This document shows positions 43,366 to 54,129 of a DNA stretch of 64,000 bases, piece after piece. The notes under the pieces are model-generated. The model searched no databases. It saw only the letters and a program-made list of their open reading frames with translations, and was not told where the DNA came from. This stretch comes from Zizania palustris (Eukaryota > Streptophyta > Magnoliopsida > Poales > Poaceae). Location: assembly GCA_019279435.1 (NCBI GenBank), contig JAAALK010000285.1, forward strand, positions 28,552,371-28,616,370, read 5' to 3'. Position numbers and translations under genes: made by a program. The stretch's first letter is position 1. Every line of letters starts with the position of its first letter.

Positions 43366-44688
43366 TGAGAAACCATGTTGAAGAACATGGGTTTTATAAT
43401 CCAGATGTGATGAGTGATTGTCAACGGAAGTCAAAGAAAGAGACATGAAGACCTGTCGTGTCTCAGGCGCATGTGACTCACGTACACGGGCGGCGAGCGA
43501 TTGCCGGGCTGAGGAAGCTGTGGGGTCGGGTCGTCCCAATCCGGGTACATGGGCTAGGAGCGGCAGATGATCCACTGGTCTATTGACTGGGTTTCACTCA
43601 GGTACACGGAAAACGAGCGACAGCCGGGCAGAGGAGCCGCGGAGTCGGGCTGACCCAATCCGGGTACCCGGTGCGAAAACGGTGGACGCTTCGTCAGTTT
43701 CAGGGCAAAACTGACAACCTATGATTATTTTGTTTTTAGGATATTAATATTTAGTTTTTAAGTCCAGAATATTTTTATTTGAGTCAGTTGATTTTTCTAA
43801 GGATATTTTAGTAATATTCGGATTTTATTTTAGAGTCAATGTAATTTACCTTAGGGGTAAATTAGTCTTTTTCATGTATTAGGAGTAGCCTATAAATAGG
43901 CTCCTACCACCAAGGGATAAGGTGACTGTTATTTTATTATTCCCGAGGTCAATCTACAGTCCACCGTCGCCTCGATTCTTCTTTGTTTTCTTCTCCACCG
44001 ACGTTTTTTCCTGTGGCCATCGTCGTAATCTCCTTTGCAGCTCGGCAGTGCTTGGCTCGGGGAAATCATCGCACCTGCCATCTAGCGCCATAGGAAATGG
44101 TGCATAGTACGTTTCTTCACACCGGCAGATGAACGCGAAGTTTCTTTCTCCCGCCTGAAATGGTGCACAGCAGCGTGTAGTGCAGCCGGTCTGTAGTGGG
44201 GCCCGCCGGCTGATAAAAACCAATAGGATTTCTTCCTCGGTTCCCACGACGGCTAGCTAGCCAGGCTACGGTGATAGGCAACCAGTGAGAATAAGCAATC
44301 TTTTGGCGCTACAGTCGTGGGGCCCACCAGAGTTGCTGCTTCTGCGGCTTTCTTTTCTGTACTGGCGCACGGCGCGACTGCAGCAGAGCACTGCGACAAG
44401 ATTTTGTGGCAAGCTGTGGCGCCCGTTTATCTTCTTGTCTGTCGTCACACCAGCGCGCACAGCTACAACATTACAGGGCCCACGACGTTGGACGAGACGT
44501 GCACACGATGGAGACTGCTTTGCACAGCAGGAGAAAAAGGCTAGTCGCTGGAGTTCGCATAATTTGCTTTGCTAATATTATTTGTCTGTTTAAGTTCATT
44601 TGGTTGTTGGGATTAGAACATACTTTAGCAAGAAATTTTTAAGCGCCCATCAACCCCCCCCCCTCTGGTCGCTACTTTCTGTCCTACA
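43366..44688 (+). repeat. LTR: E 3' LTR (1323 bp), with internal deletion
   Basis: Lacks the part matching 24895-25349 of the 5' LTR; the joint reads GCTGGAGT/TCGCATAA near 44554. TATA box near 43890-43899. More diverged from its partner than F's LTRs are from each other. Confidence 0.9.
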
Positions 44689-44693
44689 TGTGT
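44689..44693. repeat. Target-site duplication of E, right copy
   Basis: TGTGT, paired with 23718-23722. Confidence 0.9.
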
Positions 44694-44868
44694 TCTCGAT
44701 TCACAGGCAGGGATAAGCCTTCTTGGTGAGGTCAATCGCGTTCGTGTGTGGTTGATAACCAACGGAGCCGTGGTGTAGCGATTGCGGGGTTCACATCTGT
44801 GGTGATCGGAAGCCGGATCATCAACGTCGAGTCCTCCACCAATCGAGCTTACCCCCCTGACAGAAGAT
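44694..44868 (+). repeat. LTR: D 3' LTR, second part
   Basis: Continues D's LTR after E (TCTCGATTCACAGGCAGGGA...). It has the feel of a CRM LTR end (CCTTCTTGGTGAGGTCAA, ATCAACGTCGAGTCCTC). The end is uncertain by about 20 bp because it merges with truncated G. Confidence 0.6.
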
Positions 44869-46716
44869 TAGGCACCCGTGCGCATCAAGTACGAGTCAGA
44901 AGAGGAAGCTTCAAATGTACAGATGGGAAAGAAACTTGAAGAATACCTACTGCAGGGTGACGAAGGTGAGACCTAAGCTGTAGCTGAAGATTCCCTTCGG
45001 GAAGATGCAGCGGTTGATGTGGTAGCCTCCTCCGAACCCGTCGCAGTTGACTTGGAATCGGAGTTAGGAAATCCTAACTCGTCTGTGACCAGAGTGGTAG
45101 CAACGGAGGTCAGGGCATCGACTTCGGCTTCTGTGGCACAGACTTCGGGGGACGATGTCGAAGAATATCTTCATATGTATGAATTTCTGGGGGACCCCGA
45201 AATTCACCCTCATGGTGTTGACGGAGGTATATCTTGGAACTTTACCTTCGAAATTCCTAAAATGACTTATTGTACAATAAATATTCATTGAATACCTTGA
45301 CTTTTGTAGATGCATCGAGGAGCAGCGTGGCTCCAACCACTGGTGGAGCTTCGGCTTCACTCGGAGTTGAGGCTCCGGTCGAGGCAGTGGTTCCGATGAC
45401 TGAAGTTGTTTCGGGTGAAGTGACTCCGCCCGAGGGAACGACGATCGAAGGAGGATCCACTCCAGCCGAAGCAGCAACTCCAGTTTTTGTACCAGGGAGA
45501 GGTAACGGAAAGATACGCCTTGGCCCTCTCCCTTCTTTGACGATGACGCCTTCCTCCAATAACCCTTTAGCGAGTGCTTCAGAAGAAGACCCCGCTGAAG
45601 ACGACCGACGGGCCCTGTCCTAACTTCCTCTACTGACTCCATTCATGGAGTAGCGGACAGGGCTCCGAGCCCTTCTAGAACACTTTAAAGATAAGTGCCA
45701 AGAGGTTGGGAGCTACGAACTAGTTTCTATATTGAGTGATGCCAGAGCACCAGAGCTCGACTTGGCCCGCGAAAGGGCTGCCCTTCAGGTATGCAACATA
45801 CAACAAATGTATTTAGTTAATTAAATTGCTTCGTACTCACTTTGCTTTTGTGTAGCAATTTGTCCTCGCTAGAGCGACAGCGACTTCTAATGCGCTCGAA
45901 ACCAATCTGCTCAAGAGGAAGGTTACCACCCTCCAGAATGTCCTCAAAGGCTCAAAAGACAAAACTTTGCAACTAGAGGAGGAGCTCGTCAAAGAGCGAA
46001 GGGCCAAGGCCATTGTGGACGAAGCACTTCGGTCCGAACAGCAGACCAGCGCTGCACTCAAATCTTCGATCGAAGAAATTAAAGCTGAGCGTATGGTGCT
46101 GAGAGCCAAAGTTGAAAGGCTTCGAAAGGTAGAGTCAGACCTCGGCGCTCAGCTAGTAGAACTTCAGAATTCAGTCACACAAGGGTTGTCTCAGAATAAC
46201 TATTTTCTATCAAGGATAGCCGGGATATCGGCTTCTGCTGCCGAGCTATCAAAGGTCGAGGAGGAGCATATTGTGATAGCGGATCAAACGATGGACACCC
46301 TTTGGGGTGTTTTGGAATATTTTGGTACGATGTGCCCTTAGTCTTCAGTTTTGGCAAGTGAGCCCCTCGAACGGAAGTTGAAGATGATCCTAGCGGCGAC
46401 AAGGATGATGAAGGCAACCAGGACTCACTACGGAGAGATCTCCGGGCAAGTAGCTAGGATCGGAGTCCTTCGACAACTCAAAGCTATCAAGGTTTCTATT
46501 GCTTCAGTTGGGGGTTCAATGCCTGCAGGATTTGCTAACGAAGACATGTTGCGTCCTTCTTTGGATGTGGCTTCTCCCTCGGAAGCCATCAGGGCGACCT
46601 GGAAGACAGATCACAAAGCTGCCACCAAGACTTGGATCGACGAGGCTCATCGGCAGAAGCAAGCTCAGATGAAGCCTCCAGCTCTAACTCCACCTACTCC
46701 GCCAACTGACCCGTAG
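44869..46716 (+). pseudogene. G antisense spliced gene (aORF1), 5' truncated
   Basis: Plus-strand exons: ~44869-45226 (partial exon 2), 45310-45788 and 45856-46716. Introns are 83 and 67 bp, GTATAT..TTGTAG and GTATGC..GTGTAG. Intron 2 is phase 1 and intron 3 phase 0; joining them keeps one frame. Exon 3 is 479 nt, equal to B's; exon 4 is 861 nt, a multiple of three. Exon 2 has an acidic EYLLQGDEGET-like part. Exon 3 is Pro/Thr/Ala-rich with FVPGRG. Exon 4 has a coiled coil (LKRKVTTLQNVLKGSKDKT) and HYGEISGQVARIGVL ... WKTDHKAATKTWIDEAHRQKQ. Stops at about 45621, 45654 and 46339 disable it. Exon 1 is lost. Confidence 0.75.
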
Positions 46717-46827
46717 GTTTAGCTTCGTAGGGCGCTTAAGCATGTACAAGAAATCTTGTAAAGCCCTTTATCTTGATGAATGAGAAGTTTATAAATGGGA
46801 AATCTTTGTTTGGATGTTTATTTTTAG

Positions 46828-47292
46828 GTTTTGTTATGCCCTTCACAACCTGACTTCAAAACATTGGAGCTTAACGAAGGGCTTCGCTAGTAGTGGGCTA
46901 TCCTTGAAAGCTTAAGGCCTTACCAGAGCTCGCGCTTTTCTGTTCCTCGATGGGAGCGAGGGGAAATAGCACTTGATATTCAACGTGAAGTCCTAGCTTA
47001 TATTAAAGAAGATGATAAGGAAGTAGCATCTTCGTCTTCAGAATATGTAGATTGGTCTTACTTGGAGTACCATGTCAAAGACCCAATAGAGGCTAGCTCG
47101 GAAAGACTTCTGTCCTGGGCTGAACATGAAGAAGAGGAGAAAAAGTTGTGAGCTTTGAAGAAGAAAGGCACTCGTACTAAGTTGAATGTTTTGAGAACTC
47201 TCGGCTCTGAAGACCGAAGCGGTCCTAGAAGTAGCTCTAGAGGTTGGAGGGGTCTCCGCTTCTATTTAGGCTTAGACCATAATTTCTCTTAA
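46828..47292 (+). pseudogene. G second antisense ORF (aORF2)
   Basis: 155 codons (stop included), from the base after a TTTTTAG acceptor-like site to TAA 47290-47292. Sequence landmarks: CPSQPDFKTLELNEGL, SSSSEYVDWSYLEYHVKDP, SERLLSWAEHEEEEKKL, and the tail GLRFYLGLDHNFS. Two adjacent TAG codons near 46888 and one TGA near 47150 interrupt it. The frame agrees with A and B. The 46717-46827 gap looks like a fifth intron or an intergenic stretch. Confidence 0.6.
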
Positions 47293-47571
47293 TGTAATGT
47301 AATATGATTACCCAACTAATGTAATCTGTTTCAGAAGCATCCCTTGACTGTTCCTTATTACCCTACCCCTCCTTGTGGTTGGGGGACCATACACATTGCG
47401 ATAGGGTCCGTCGGACACAATGATTGATATAACAACCTGATGCTTCGCATAACTCTTGGTACTCATACTTCACTCTTTCGTAGAGTTCTTGGAACTATGT
47501 GTTCGTATTGTGATGTTTATAATTTTTGGAACTAAGTTTATACTTGTAAGCTCCAATGATATTCGCTTAGG

Positions 47572-48010
47572 ACTTTAAAAAGTGTTTCATAGGGCCGGAG
47601 CCTTGAAACCTTATTGCTTGGTCGCCTATGACTCTTTTATAGATGCTTCGAACCCGGAGACTGGAAATCTGTTCTATTAAAGTCCTTAGGCTCTTCTACG
47701 GATCCTAACAAAACAGATCCTGGAATCCGTAGGCTTTGGCCACGTTCGGCTCTTTTATAGATGCTTCGAACCCGGAGGCCAAAAATCTTTCTTTTAAAGT
47801 CCTTAGACTCTTCTACGGATCCTAAAAAGCTGGAGCCTAGAATCCATAGGCTTTGGCCATATTTGGATCTTTTACATATGCTTTCAACCAGGAGGCCGGA
47901 AATCTGTTCTTTTAAATTCCTTAGACTCTTCTACAGATCCTAACAAGTCGGAGCCTGGAATTCGTGGGCTTTGGCCACCTTCGGCTCTTTTACGGAATCC
48001 TTGAACCGAT
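47572..48010 (-). repeat. G spacer tandem array, about four units
   Basis: Units of roughly 116 bp in the same family as B's array, read on the minus strand: AAGGACTTTAAAAG, GGTTCGAAGCATCTATAAAAG, GGATCCGTAGAAGAG. The flanking 47293-47571 and 48011-48189 are noncoding; 47335-47430 has the block shared with B near 13130-13200. Confidence 0.8.
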
Positions 48011-48189
48011 GGTTCAAAGGCCGTTTGCTGGGTTTTGATGAAAGATGCTTACCTCCGCAAGCATCTCTATTCCCCTGATGCGTCCACCAAAGGTAAGGAA
48101 TATTTGAAGAGTAAGCATAATTCGAACCTCCATCTTTATTTAACTCAGAAATGTACTATTTAAAATTGATTACAAGGAGCTCGTAAGCG

Positions 48190-49216
48190 TAATAACGTTT
48201 AAGGTGCTCCGCATGCCATGCATGCTTCAACGCTTCCTTGGATCAATTACACTTTGCAGCACCAAGTGACCTGGTCTAAGCTCATTCACTTTTATCCTCA
48301 GGTCATACCATGCCTTCGTTTGGTCTTGGTGCTTCGTCAGATTGGTGATAGCTCGAAGCCTTGTCTCTTCTGACAAGTCCAGCGAAGTGTTTCTTTCATC
48401 ATCATTCCTAAGCCCCGTTACACGAAGGGATCCACCTTTAAGCTTTGTAGGAGTCATGGCCTCATCTCCGAATAACAACCTAAATGGGGTGAAGCCCGTG
48501 GACCTAGCTTGAGTGATCCGAATGGACCATAAAATCTTAGGAAGCTCTTTGGTCCACGGCCCCTTAGCTAACCCGACAATCCTTCGATTCAAACCGGAGA
48601 GAATATTACCATTTGCCCGCTCGACTAGTCCGTTGGATTGAGGGTGGCGAACAGTTGCGAAACATAACTTGATGCCCATACCTTCGCAGAACTCTTTAAA
48701 GGGCTTGGCTTTAAATTGTGTGCCATTATCAATAGTTAACTCCCTAGGCACTATGAACCTGCAAATGATATTCTGCCAAAAGAATTTTTGCACATTTCTT
48801 GAAGTGATAGCAGTTAGGGGTTTAGCTTCAACCCATTTAGAAAAATATTCGATTGCTACCACCGCAAACTTCAAGCTGCCTTTTTCCATTGGAAAAGGGC
48901 CAATCAGATCCATTCCCCATCACACCATTAGCCATACTAGAGCAATAACATGAAGAAGTGTCGGTGGACGATGGCTCCGCCTACCCATCCACTGGCACCC
49001 TTTGCAGGTTCGAACCAATTCATCTGCATATCTTACAATTGTTGGCCAATAGAGCGCCTGTCGAAGTGTCTTTTCTGCTAGAGCACGTGGGGCTAGATGG
49101 CTGCCGCAGAGGCCTTCATGAATCTCCCGAAGTATATCTTGGCCTTTGGGTTGTGAGAAGCACCGGAGTAGGCGAGAACAAACTCTGGCTTTATAGTATT
49201 CCGTTGACAAGGTCAT
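48190..49216 (-). pseudogene. IN: G integrase
   Basis: Minus strand. N-terminal zinc region HEGLCGSHLAPRALA ... CKGCQWMG (49216-48960). Catalytic core: MDLIGPFPMEKG, IDNGTQFKAKPF, and SNGLVERANGNILS. C-terminal part: STGFTPFRLLFGDEAMTPTK, WYDLRIKVNELRPGH. After SVIDPRK near 48240 a deletion removes the middle of the C-terminal domain; the terminal ALKHAWHAEHL is still seen near 48215. A stop near 48918 splits the zinc region from the core. Confidence 0.8.
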
Positions 49217-49241
49217 AATTTCAAGCTCTTGCTTGGAGCCT

Positions 49242-50060
49242 TCAAAAATCCGGACCTTCTAACGAAACTGCATTGTATTGCAAAACATCCAAAATTGGAG
49301 TCCGCCAATCGGCGACTGAAATGCAAAGGACTTCTGCGATGGGTAGTTGATGCACCGTAGGCTTGATGAGTTCTTGATAAAAAGTACCCTCTGGGATGTC
49401 CAATGCTCCGGCTGCAGCCTTCACTAGAATATCTGCAAGTTGATTATCCGCTCGAGGGATGCTTCGAATAGAAATTCCTTTAAACAATGCTTCGGTCTTA
49501 CGGATTTCTTCTAAATACTTTGCAAGATGTGGATTCCTGGCTTGGAAGCTCTTGTCAACGTGCCATGCGATGACTTGGGAATCTATTTTTATTACAATTC
49601 TTGTTGCTCCAAGTGCCCTTGCCTTTCGGAGGCCTAGTAGGATCCCCTCGTATTCTGGGATATTGTTGGTGGTCTTAAAGTTGAGCCTCGCAGAATACAT
49701 GGCCTTCTGCCCTGACGGCGATATTATCACAGCTCCAACTCCGGCACTAGATGCCTGATAGGCTCCATCAGAAAAAATTGTCCACAAACCATCGAAGGTT
49801 TCTTCCGGAGCCCAAACTACAGATGGAGTCCACTCAGCCACGAAGTCATCTATGACTTGGGACCTGATAGTTGTTCTCGCAATGAAGGAAATACCATAAG
49901 GGGCTAGCTCGATAGCCCATTTTCTGATCCTACCCGTGGAGTCTTTGCTCCGAAGCATATCACCAAGTGGATACGAGGTAGGAACAATTAGATTGTGTGC
50001 TAAGAAGAAATGCCTTAGCTTCTGCGAGGCCATTACCAAGGCATAAACAAATTTTTGAGC
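49242..50060 (-). pseudogene. RH-aRH: G RNase H end and archaeal-type RNase H
   Basis: Open for 265 codons (50039-49242). First the connection part (LRHFFLAHNLIVPTSYPLGD), then the second RNase H: IFSDGAYQASSAGVGAV, NIPEYEGILLGLRKAR, IKIDSQVIAWH and ADILVKAAAG. Compared with A, two catalytic-region residues differ (TDSE to IDSQ, AEYEG to PEYEG), so the enzyme is probably inactive, although the third (SDG) is kept. Confidence 0.8.
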
Positions 50061-51290
50061 TCAGAGTATCTTGTCTTTGCTCAGGATAAAGCTTAAGACG
50101 AAGTATACTGGATTATGCACTAGTTTTCCTTTAAGTTCTATCTCCCTAACCAACACTACACTTACTGTGGAGCCCGTTGCTGCAAGATAAAGGAGAGTTT
50201 CTTATGGGAGGGGCACAATAAACGTTGATAGATTCCCAAGATTATCTTTAATATCATCGAAGCTTTTCTGGTACTCCGGCATCTACTTGAAACTCTTTGA
50301 CCCCTACAGAGCTATAAAAATTGGGAGTCTTCATTCTTCTGATCTGACCAGGAATCTACTAAGGGCTGCAAGCCATCCTATCAGCTTCTAGAATTGCTTC
50401 AAATTTCCTGGTGGAGCCATTCTTTGCAGTGCACTTATCTACGTCGGGCTAGCTTTGATTCTTCTACTGAAAACTAAGTACCCTAGAAATTTTCCAGCTT
50501 GCGCCCCAAATATACATTTTTTAGGGTTGAGGCGAACTCCACATGCTCGGAGGCTCTCAAAAGTTTCTGCTAAGTCTAGATTATGATGGTGCTTTACAAC
50601 ACTCTTTATCACAATGTCATCCATATAGGCTTCGACATTTTGGCCTATCTGGTGACCTAGAGCCTTAGCAATAAGACGTGAAAAAGTAGCCCCGGCATTG
50701 CAAAAGCGAAAAGGCATCTGAACATAACAAAATACTCTAAAAGGAGTTATAAAACTCATCTTGGCTTCGTCTTCGCGCTTTAGCCAAACTTGATGAGAAC
50801 CGGAGTATGCGTCCAGGAAGCATAGCAGTTTGGAGCCAATCGTAGAATCCACAAGTTGATCAATACGGGGCATAGGGTAGGGGTCTCATGGGCATGATTT
50901 ATTTAGTGATGTGAAGTCGATGCACATGCGCCTCTTGCCGGAGCCCTTTTTCTTGACAAAAACGGGGTTAGCCAACCACTCCGTGTGGGCTACTTCCCTG
51001 ATAATTCCAACCCTTAGCAATTTCTCCAGCTCTACCTTGGCGAGGTCTGCACTTTCAGTTGACAACTTATGGAGCCCCTAGTGCACTGGGCAAGCCTTTG
51101 GGTTGACAAGTAAACAATGCTCGATGATGCTCCGGTCAACTCCGGGGATATCTTCGTTAGTCCACGCGAAGATATCCAAGTTGTCTTTAACTACTTCCTC
51201 CAATGAAGTAGATATTTCTGAAGGTAGCCCCTTGTCGAATTGGATTGGATATTCCTTGCCATCCTTTAGGATCATCTTTGTGATCACATC
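50061..51290 (-). pseudogene. RT-RH: G reverse transcriptase and RNase H
   Basis: Minus strand. Linker FDKGLPSEISTSLEEVV, NLDIFAWTNEDIPGV (51287-51078), then a stop near 51075. RT fingers: GIIREVAHTEWLANPVF, RMCIDFTSLNKSCP. Palm: YPMPRIDQLVDST, FLDAYSGSHQVW, FATFSRLIAKALGHQ-type region, catalytic EAYMDDIVIK near 50610. A stop near 50437 ends the longest frame; the ordinary RNase H (50400-50061) is badly decayed. Confidence 0.75.
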
Positions 51291-51353
51291 ACCTTCCGGG
51301 CTTGGCTTTAGGGAAGGGCCCTTCGAGGGGTCTGAGGACCCTGAAGCTTCCTC

Positions 51354-51893
51354 CTAGTGCTCCAGCACACTATTCACCTGCCGAGGGTCCTGAGGTGGAC
51401 CATGGCTATACTCCGCTCTCCGAGCTACAACTTGGTCTCCTGAAATAGTGAGAACTCGACCTTGCGTGCACATTTTGAGACACAAATAGTTATGATGTGC
51501 TACAGCTCCGAATTGGTTTAGCATTCCCCTCCCGAAGATTGCATTGTAGGCATACGGGGCATCGACGACATCGAATATAACCTCCTCCACCCTATCCAAG
51601 GGCCCCTCGCTGAAGGTATCCTCGAGACCTATCTAGCCGAGGGCATCGAGAAGAGGACCAGCGAAACCTTGGAGTGGGCGAGCTGCTGGAAGTAGGTGTC
51701 TTCGGGGAATGCACATCTGGTCGAAGGCCTGGACGAAGAGTATATCTGCGGAGCTTCCACCATCCACCAATATCCTTCGGATTTCAACTCCCGCTATACT
51801 AGCTGAAACAACAAGGGGGTCAGCATGGGGGAATATCACCCCTGCAGCTTCGTGGGCAGTAAAAGAAATTGCTACATGGGACCACTCGAGCAT
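51354..51893 (-). pseudogene. PR: G protease
   Basis: SFTAHEAAGVIFPHADPLVV, then the active site LVDGGSSADILFVQAFDQ near 51730-51775, and AYNAIFGRGMLNQFGAVAHHNYLC near 51480-51560. A stop near 51632 separates two parts. Very similar to the open protease of B. Confidence 0.75.
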
Positions 51894-53438
51894 TTCTGCA
51901 ACCGAGCTTGAGGTCCCTATGTGTCATACTTTGCGAACATAGTCCCTCTGCTGCCGCTTTGACATGTTACCGAGGGTCCCTCCTCTGGAGATGGGCAGGA
52001 CCACCCGCTTGCTCTGGTCTTGGAGATCCTCCTGCTTCGGTGGTGGCATAATGTTGGCCACCGGGAGTTGCATCGGGGCTTTAGGATTGCTGGCCCGAAC
52101 CACAACCTGCACAGGCTCTGAACGCACTGTTGGGGGGCCCCGAACCTAAGTAACTCACCCTGAGATTTGCCCTAAATACTTGCCCCGAAGGGCCAATATA
52201 GACTTACAATCTTTTGTGTCATGGCTTCTATTTTCACCATGTACACAACAGAAGAAAGTCTGGCACCTGCCTGCCGTCTTCTCTTGAGGCTTCGAGGTAC
52301 TCGCCTTATTAGCTTGCGCCTGTTGAAGGTTGAAACGCATCTTCAGGTGGAGGGTGCAATATTTAATACCTTAGAGCGGAAGTGTTTCTTTCCCCATCTA
52401 TGATCATTGAAGCGATTATCAAGGGGGGCTTGCGGAGGAGTCGTGACTTCTTGCTCCGTCTTCACTTCTCGAAGGACTGGTGCAGGCACCACATTTCTTC
52501 AGTGGCATCCTTCTTTTGCCTTGGCATACTATTCGATGTATGCCATCAGTTGTGCTACAGATGACACCGGCTTCCGGCGAAGTTTGCTGAGGAGGTCTAG
52601 ATTCAACACCCCTTCGCGTGCCGCATCCACAACTGAAGAGGAAGACAAGCCTTTAATCTAGGACTTGGTGTGGGCAAAGCGTGTAAAGTACTCCGAAGGG
52701 TATCCCCTCCTTGCTGCTTCACTTGGAACAAGCTTCCCATAGACATTGGGGCTACGAACGTACCCTGGAAGTTACTCATGAACTTCCTCTTTAGCTGCTC
52801 CCATGACCTGATCAATCCTGGCTTTAGAGACCAGAACCATCGGAGAGCCACACCTTCCAACTCGAGGGGGAAACACTTCGCCATTGTGTTCTTCACCCCT
52901 CCGCTAGCTTCTATCGCTAGGGCATACGAACGAGAGAACTCTCCGCGGTCGGCCCACAGGAGTATTTGTGCAACTTCGAGGCTTTGAACCTAGGGTCGAA
53001 GGGCACTTTCTGCAAGTCCAGATGCAGTGGAGATTCGTCGTCGAAGGATGCATTCTTGGCATCCTCTAGGACTCGAAGAGCTTTGGGATAATCATGACCG
53101 TCGTCTTGAGGAACCTCTGAAGCAAGAGTGAAGGCTTGAGGGCGAAGCCTATCTGCATCCTCTTGCCTCCACCTTGCCACTTCCTCCTGAAGCCGTTCTA
53201 CTTGGGTAGCCGCATCCTCAAGAAGTTCTTCGCTTCCTCCGGAGGGGACCACGGGGTCTTGAGAACTGTGGTAATCAGTTCGAATCACTATGGGAGCTGC
53301 TCGGGGAACTCTGGGTGCTCGAGGTCTGATGACCACTTCAGGAGTTGGTGGAATGACTGAGGGTCCTGCACCGTTGGTCCGAGGGGACCTTCGGGTAGGA
53401 TCGATGGCTAGGCTCTTCTTGGGAGGCATGTCTAACAA
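51894..53438 (-). pseudogene. gag: G gag
   Basis: Start MPPKKSLAIDPTRRSPRTNG (53429), preceded by three codons in frame. N-terminal 170 codons open, with VERLQEEVARWRQEDADRL as a coiled helix. A frameshift near 52915, then the capsid (CFPLELEGVALRWFWSLKP, KRKFMSNFQGTFVAPMSMGS). The finger FCCVHGENRSHDTKDC is intact near 52210-52255. Stops and shifts between these parts. This is the best-preserved gag of the A/B/G family here. Confidence 0.75.
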
Positions 53439-53616
53439 AGTTAAGGTCCAAAGATCGTAGACTTTGAATTATTTGGGAAGGCGAGACGAGGCCTTCGAAC
53501 TACACTAGGAAGCCCCTTACCGAAGGTTGCGCGGAATATTTAGACTCCGAAACTCCCTCCACCAGTGTTCTTCGAAGTGCAGTCAGAAGCAGAGAACTAG
53601 CTTTTAGAACTAGGAT

Positions 53617-53634
53617 CCCCACGGACGGAGCCAA
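53617..53634 (-). other. PBS: G primer binding site
   Basis: Minus strand TGGCTCCGTCCGTGGGGA, two bases after the LTR end. Similar to B's PBS. Confidence 0.65.
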
Positions 53635-53636
53635 CT

Positions 53637-54129
53637 GTTGGCGTAAAAGATTACGCTAACAGGATCTCTAAAATTAAGAACTAACAAACAAAGAGTTTGT
53701 GAAGCGAACTATCTCAAGCCTCCCAGTAGGATAATAGCTCGAAGTAGTTCGAAGTTGTGTATTCAATATCTGAATATTCGATGCCTATTACAGGGTGAGA
53801 AGAGGGTATTTATAGGTAAAAACTCTAAGGAAAAGACCTTTTTACCCCTCTATTTCAACAGACATAGTGAAAACTATTCAGTACCCCGAATAGGGCTAAA
53901 ATGGTAAAAAATGTTTGAAGAAGATAGATAAGGTAGACGTCCCATTAGCCTTGTTGTTTCCCACTGTGGAGTTGGAGCCTTCGGAGGGTATCTTCGAACT
54001 GGGGTTCGGATAAACCCTTTGGCTTTAAAACTTCATCAATTCGGAGACAAGTCTTTGGCTTAGAACTGTATGAGTTGTCTTTGTCTCTTGATCTTGAAGG
54101 TCCTAGGGATGAAGTATTTGCCCCCAACA
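53637..54129 (-). repeat. LTR: G 5' LTR (493 bp)
   Basis: Minus strand starts TGTTGGGGGCAAATAC and ends TTTTACGCCAACA. TATA box on minus near 53804-53816. Confidence 0.9.

Larger units (their letters stand above)
23723..44688 (+). mobile_element. Element E: decayed SIRE/Opie-like Ty1/copia element containing F
   Basis: Perfect TGTGT duplication on both sides. LTRs 23723-25479 and 43366-44688 both start TGAGAAACCAT and end GTCCTACA. The interior has gag and pol in copia order (protease, integrase, RT, RNase H). F is inserted in the RT/RNase H region at 30887. Without F, E is about 10.4 kb. Its protein is about the same length as F's but carries many stops, mostly C-to-T type changes of codons still intact in F. 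Confidence 0.9.
1932..44868 (+). mobile_element. Element D: decayed CRM-like Ty3/gypsy chromovirus, split by nested insertions
   Basis: D is the oldest layer on the left. Its pieces are gag-protease (1932-2745), RT-RNase H-integrase (20405-23340) and the 3' LTR (23040-23722 and 44694-~44868). A plus B separate gag-PR from pol, and E plus F split the 3' LTR. The 3' LTR starts inside the integrase ORF, an arrangement known for CRM elements, and RT and integrase resemble grass CRM/RIRE7-type proteins as I know them. About 60 codons between protease and RT appear to be missing at the left junction. Stop codons and frameshifts are frequent. The 5' LTR and start of gag are not in the window. Confidence 0.65.
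44869..54129 (-). mobile_element. Element G: Tat-clade element of the A/B family, truncated at its 3' end
   Basis: On the minus strand: 5' LTR 54129-53637, PBS, gag, protease, RT, two RNases H, integrase, spacer array, and antisense genes on plus. The left end breaks off inside exon 2 of the antisense gene, and no 3' LTR is present. The 5' LTR abuts the end of copia element H at 54130. All genes carry lesions. Confidence 0.8.

Noticed and set aside
43086..43448. 120-codon plus frame with hydrophobic stretches before the E 3' LTR
   Set aside because: Shifted relative to the short frame at 39348 in F, AT-rich with chance Phe/Leu runs, and it runs into the LTR.
47335..47430. Possible tRNA or small RNA in the block shared by B and G spacers
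   Set aside because: Conserved between family copies but with no cloverleaf or snoRNA boxes; shared ancestry of the elements is enough to explain it.
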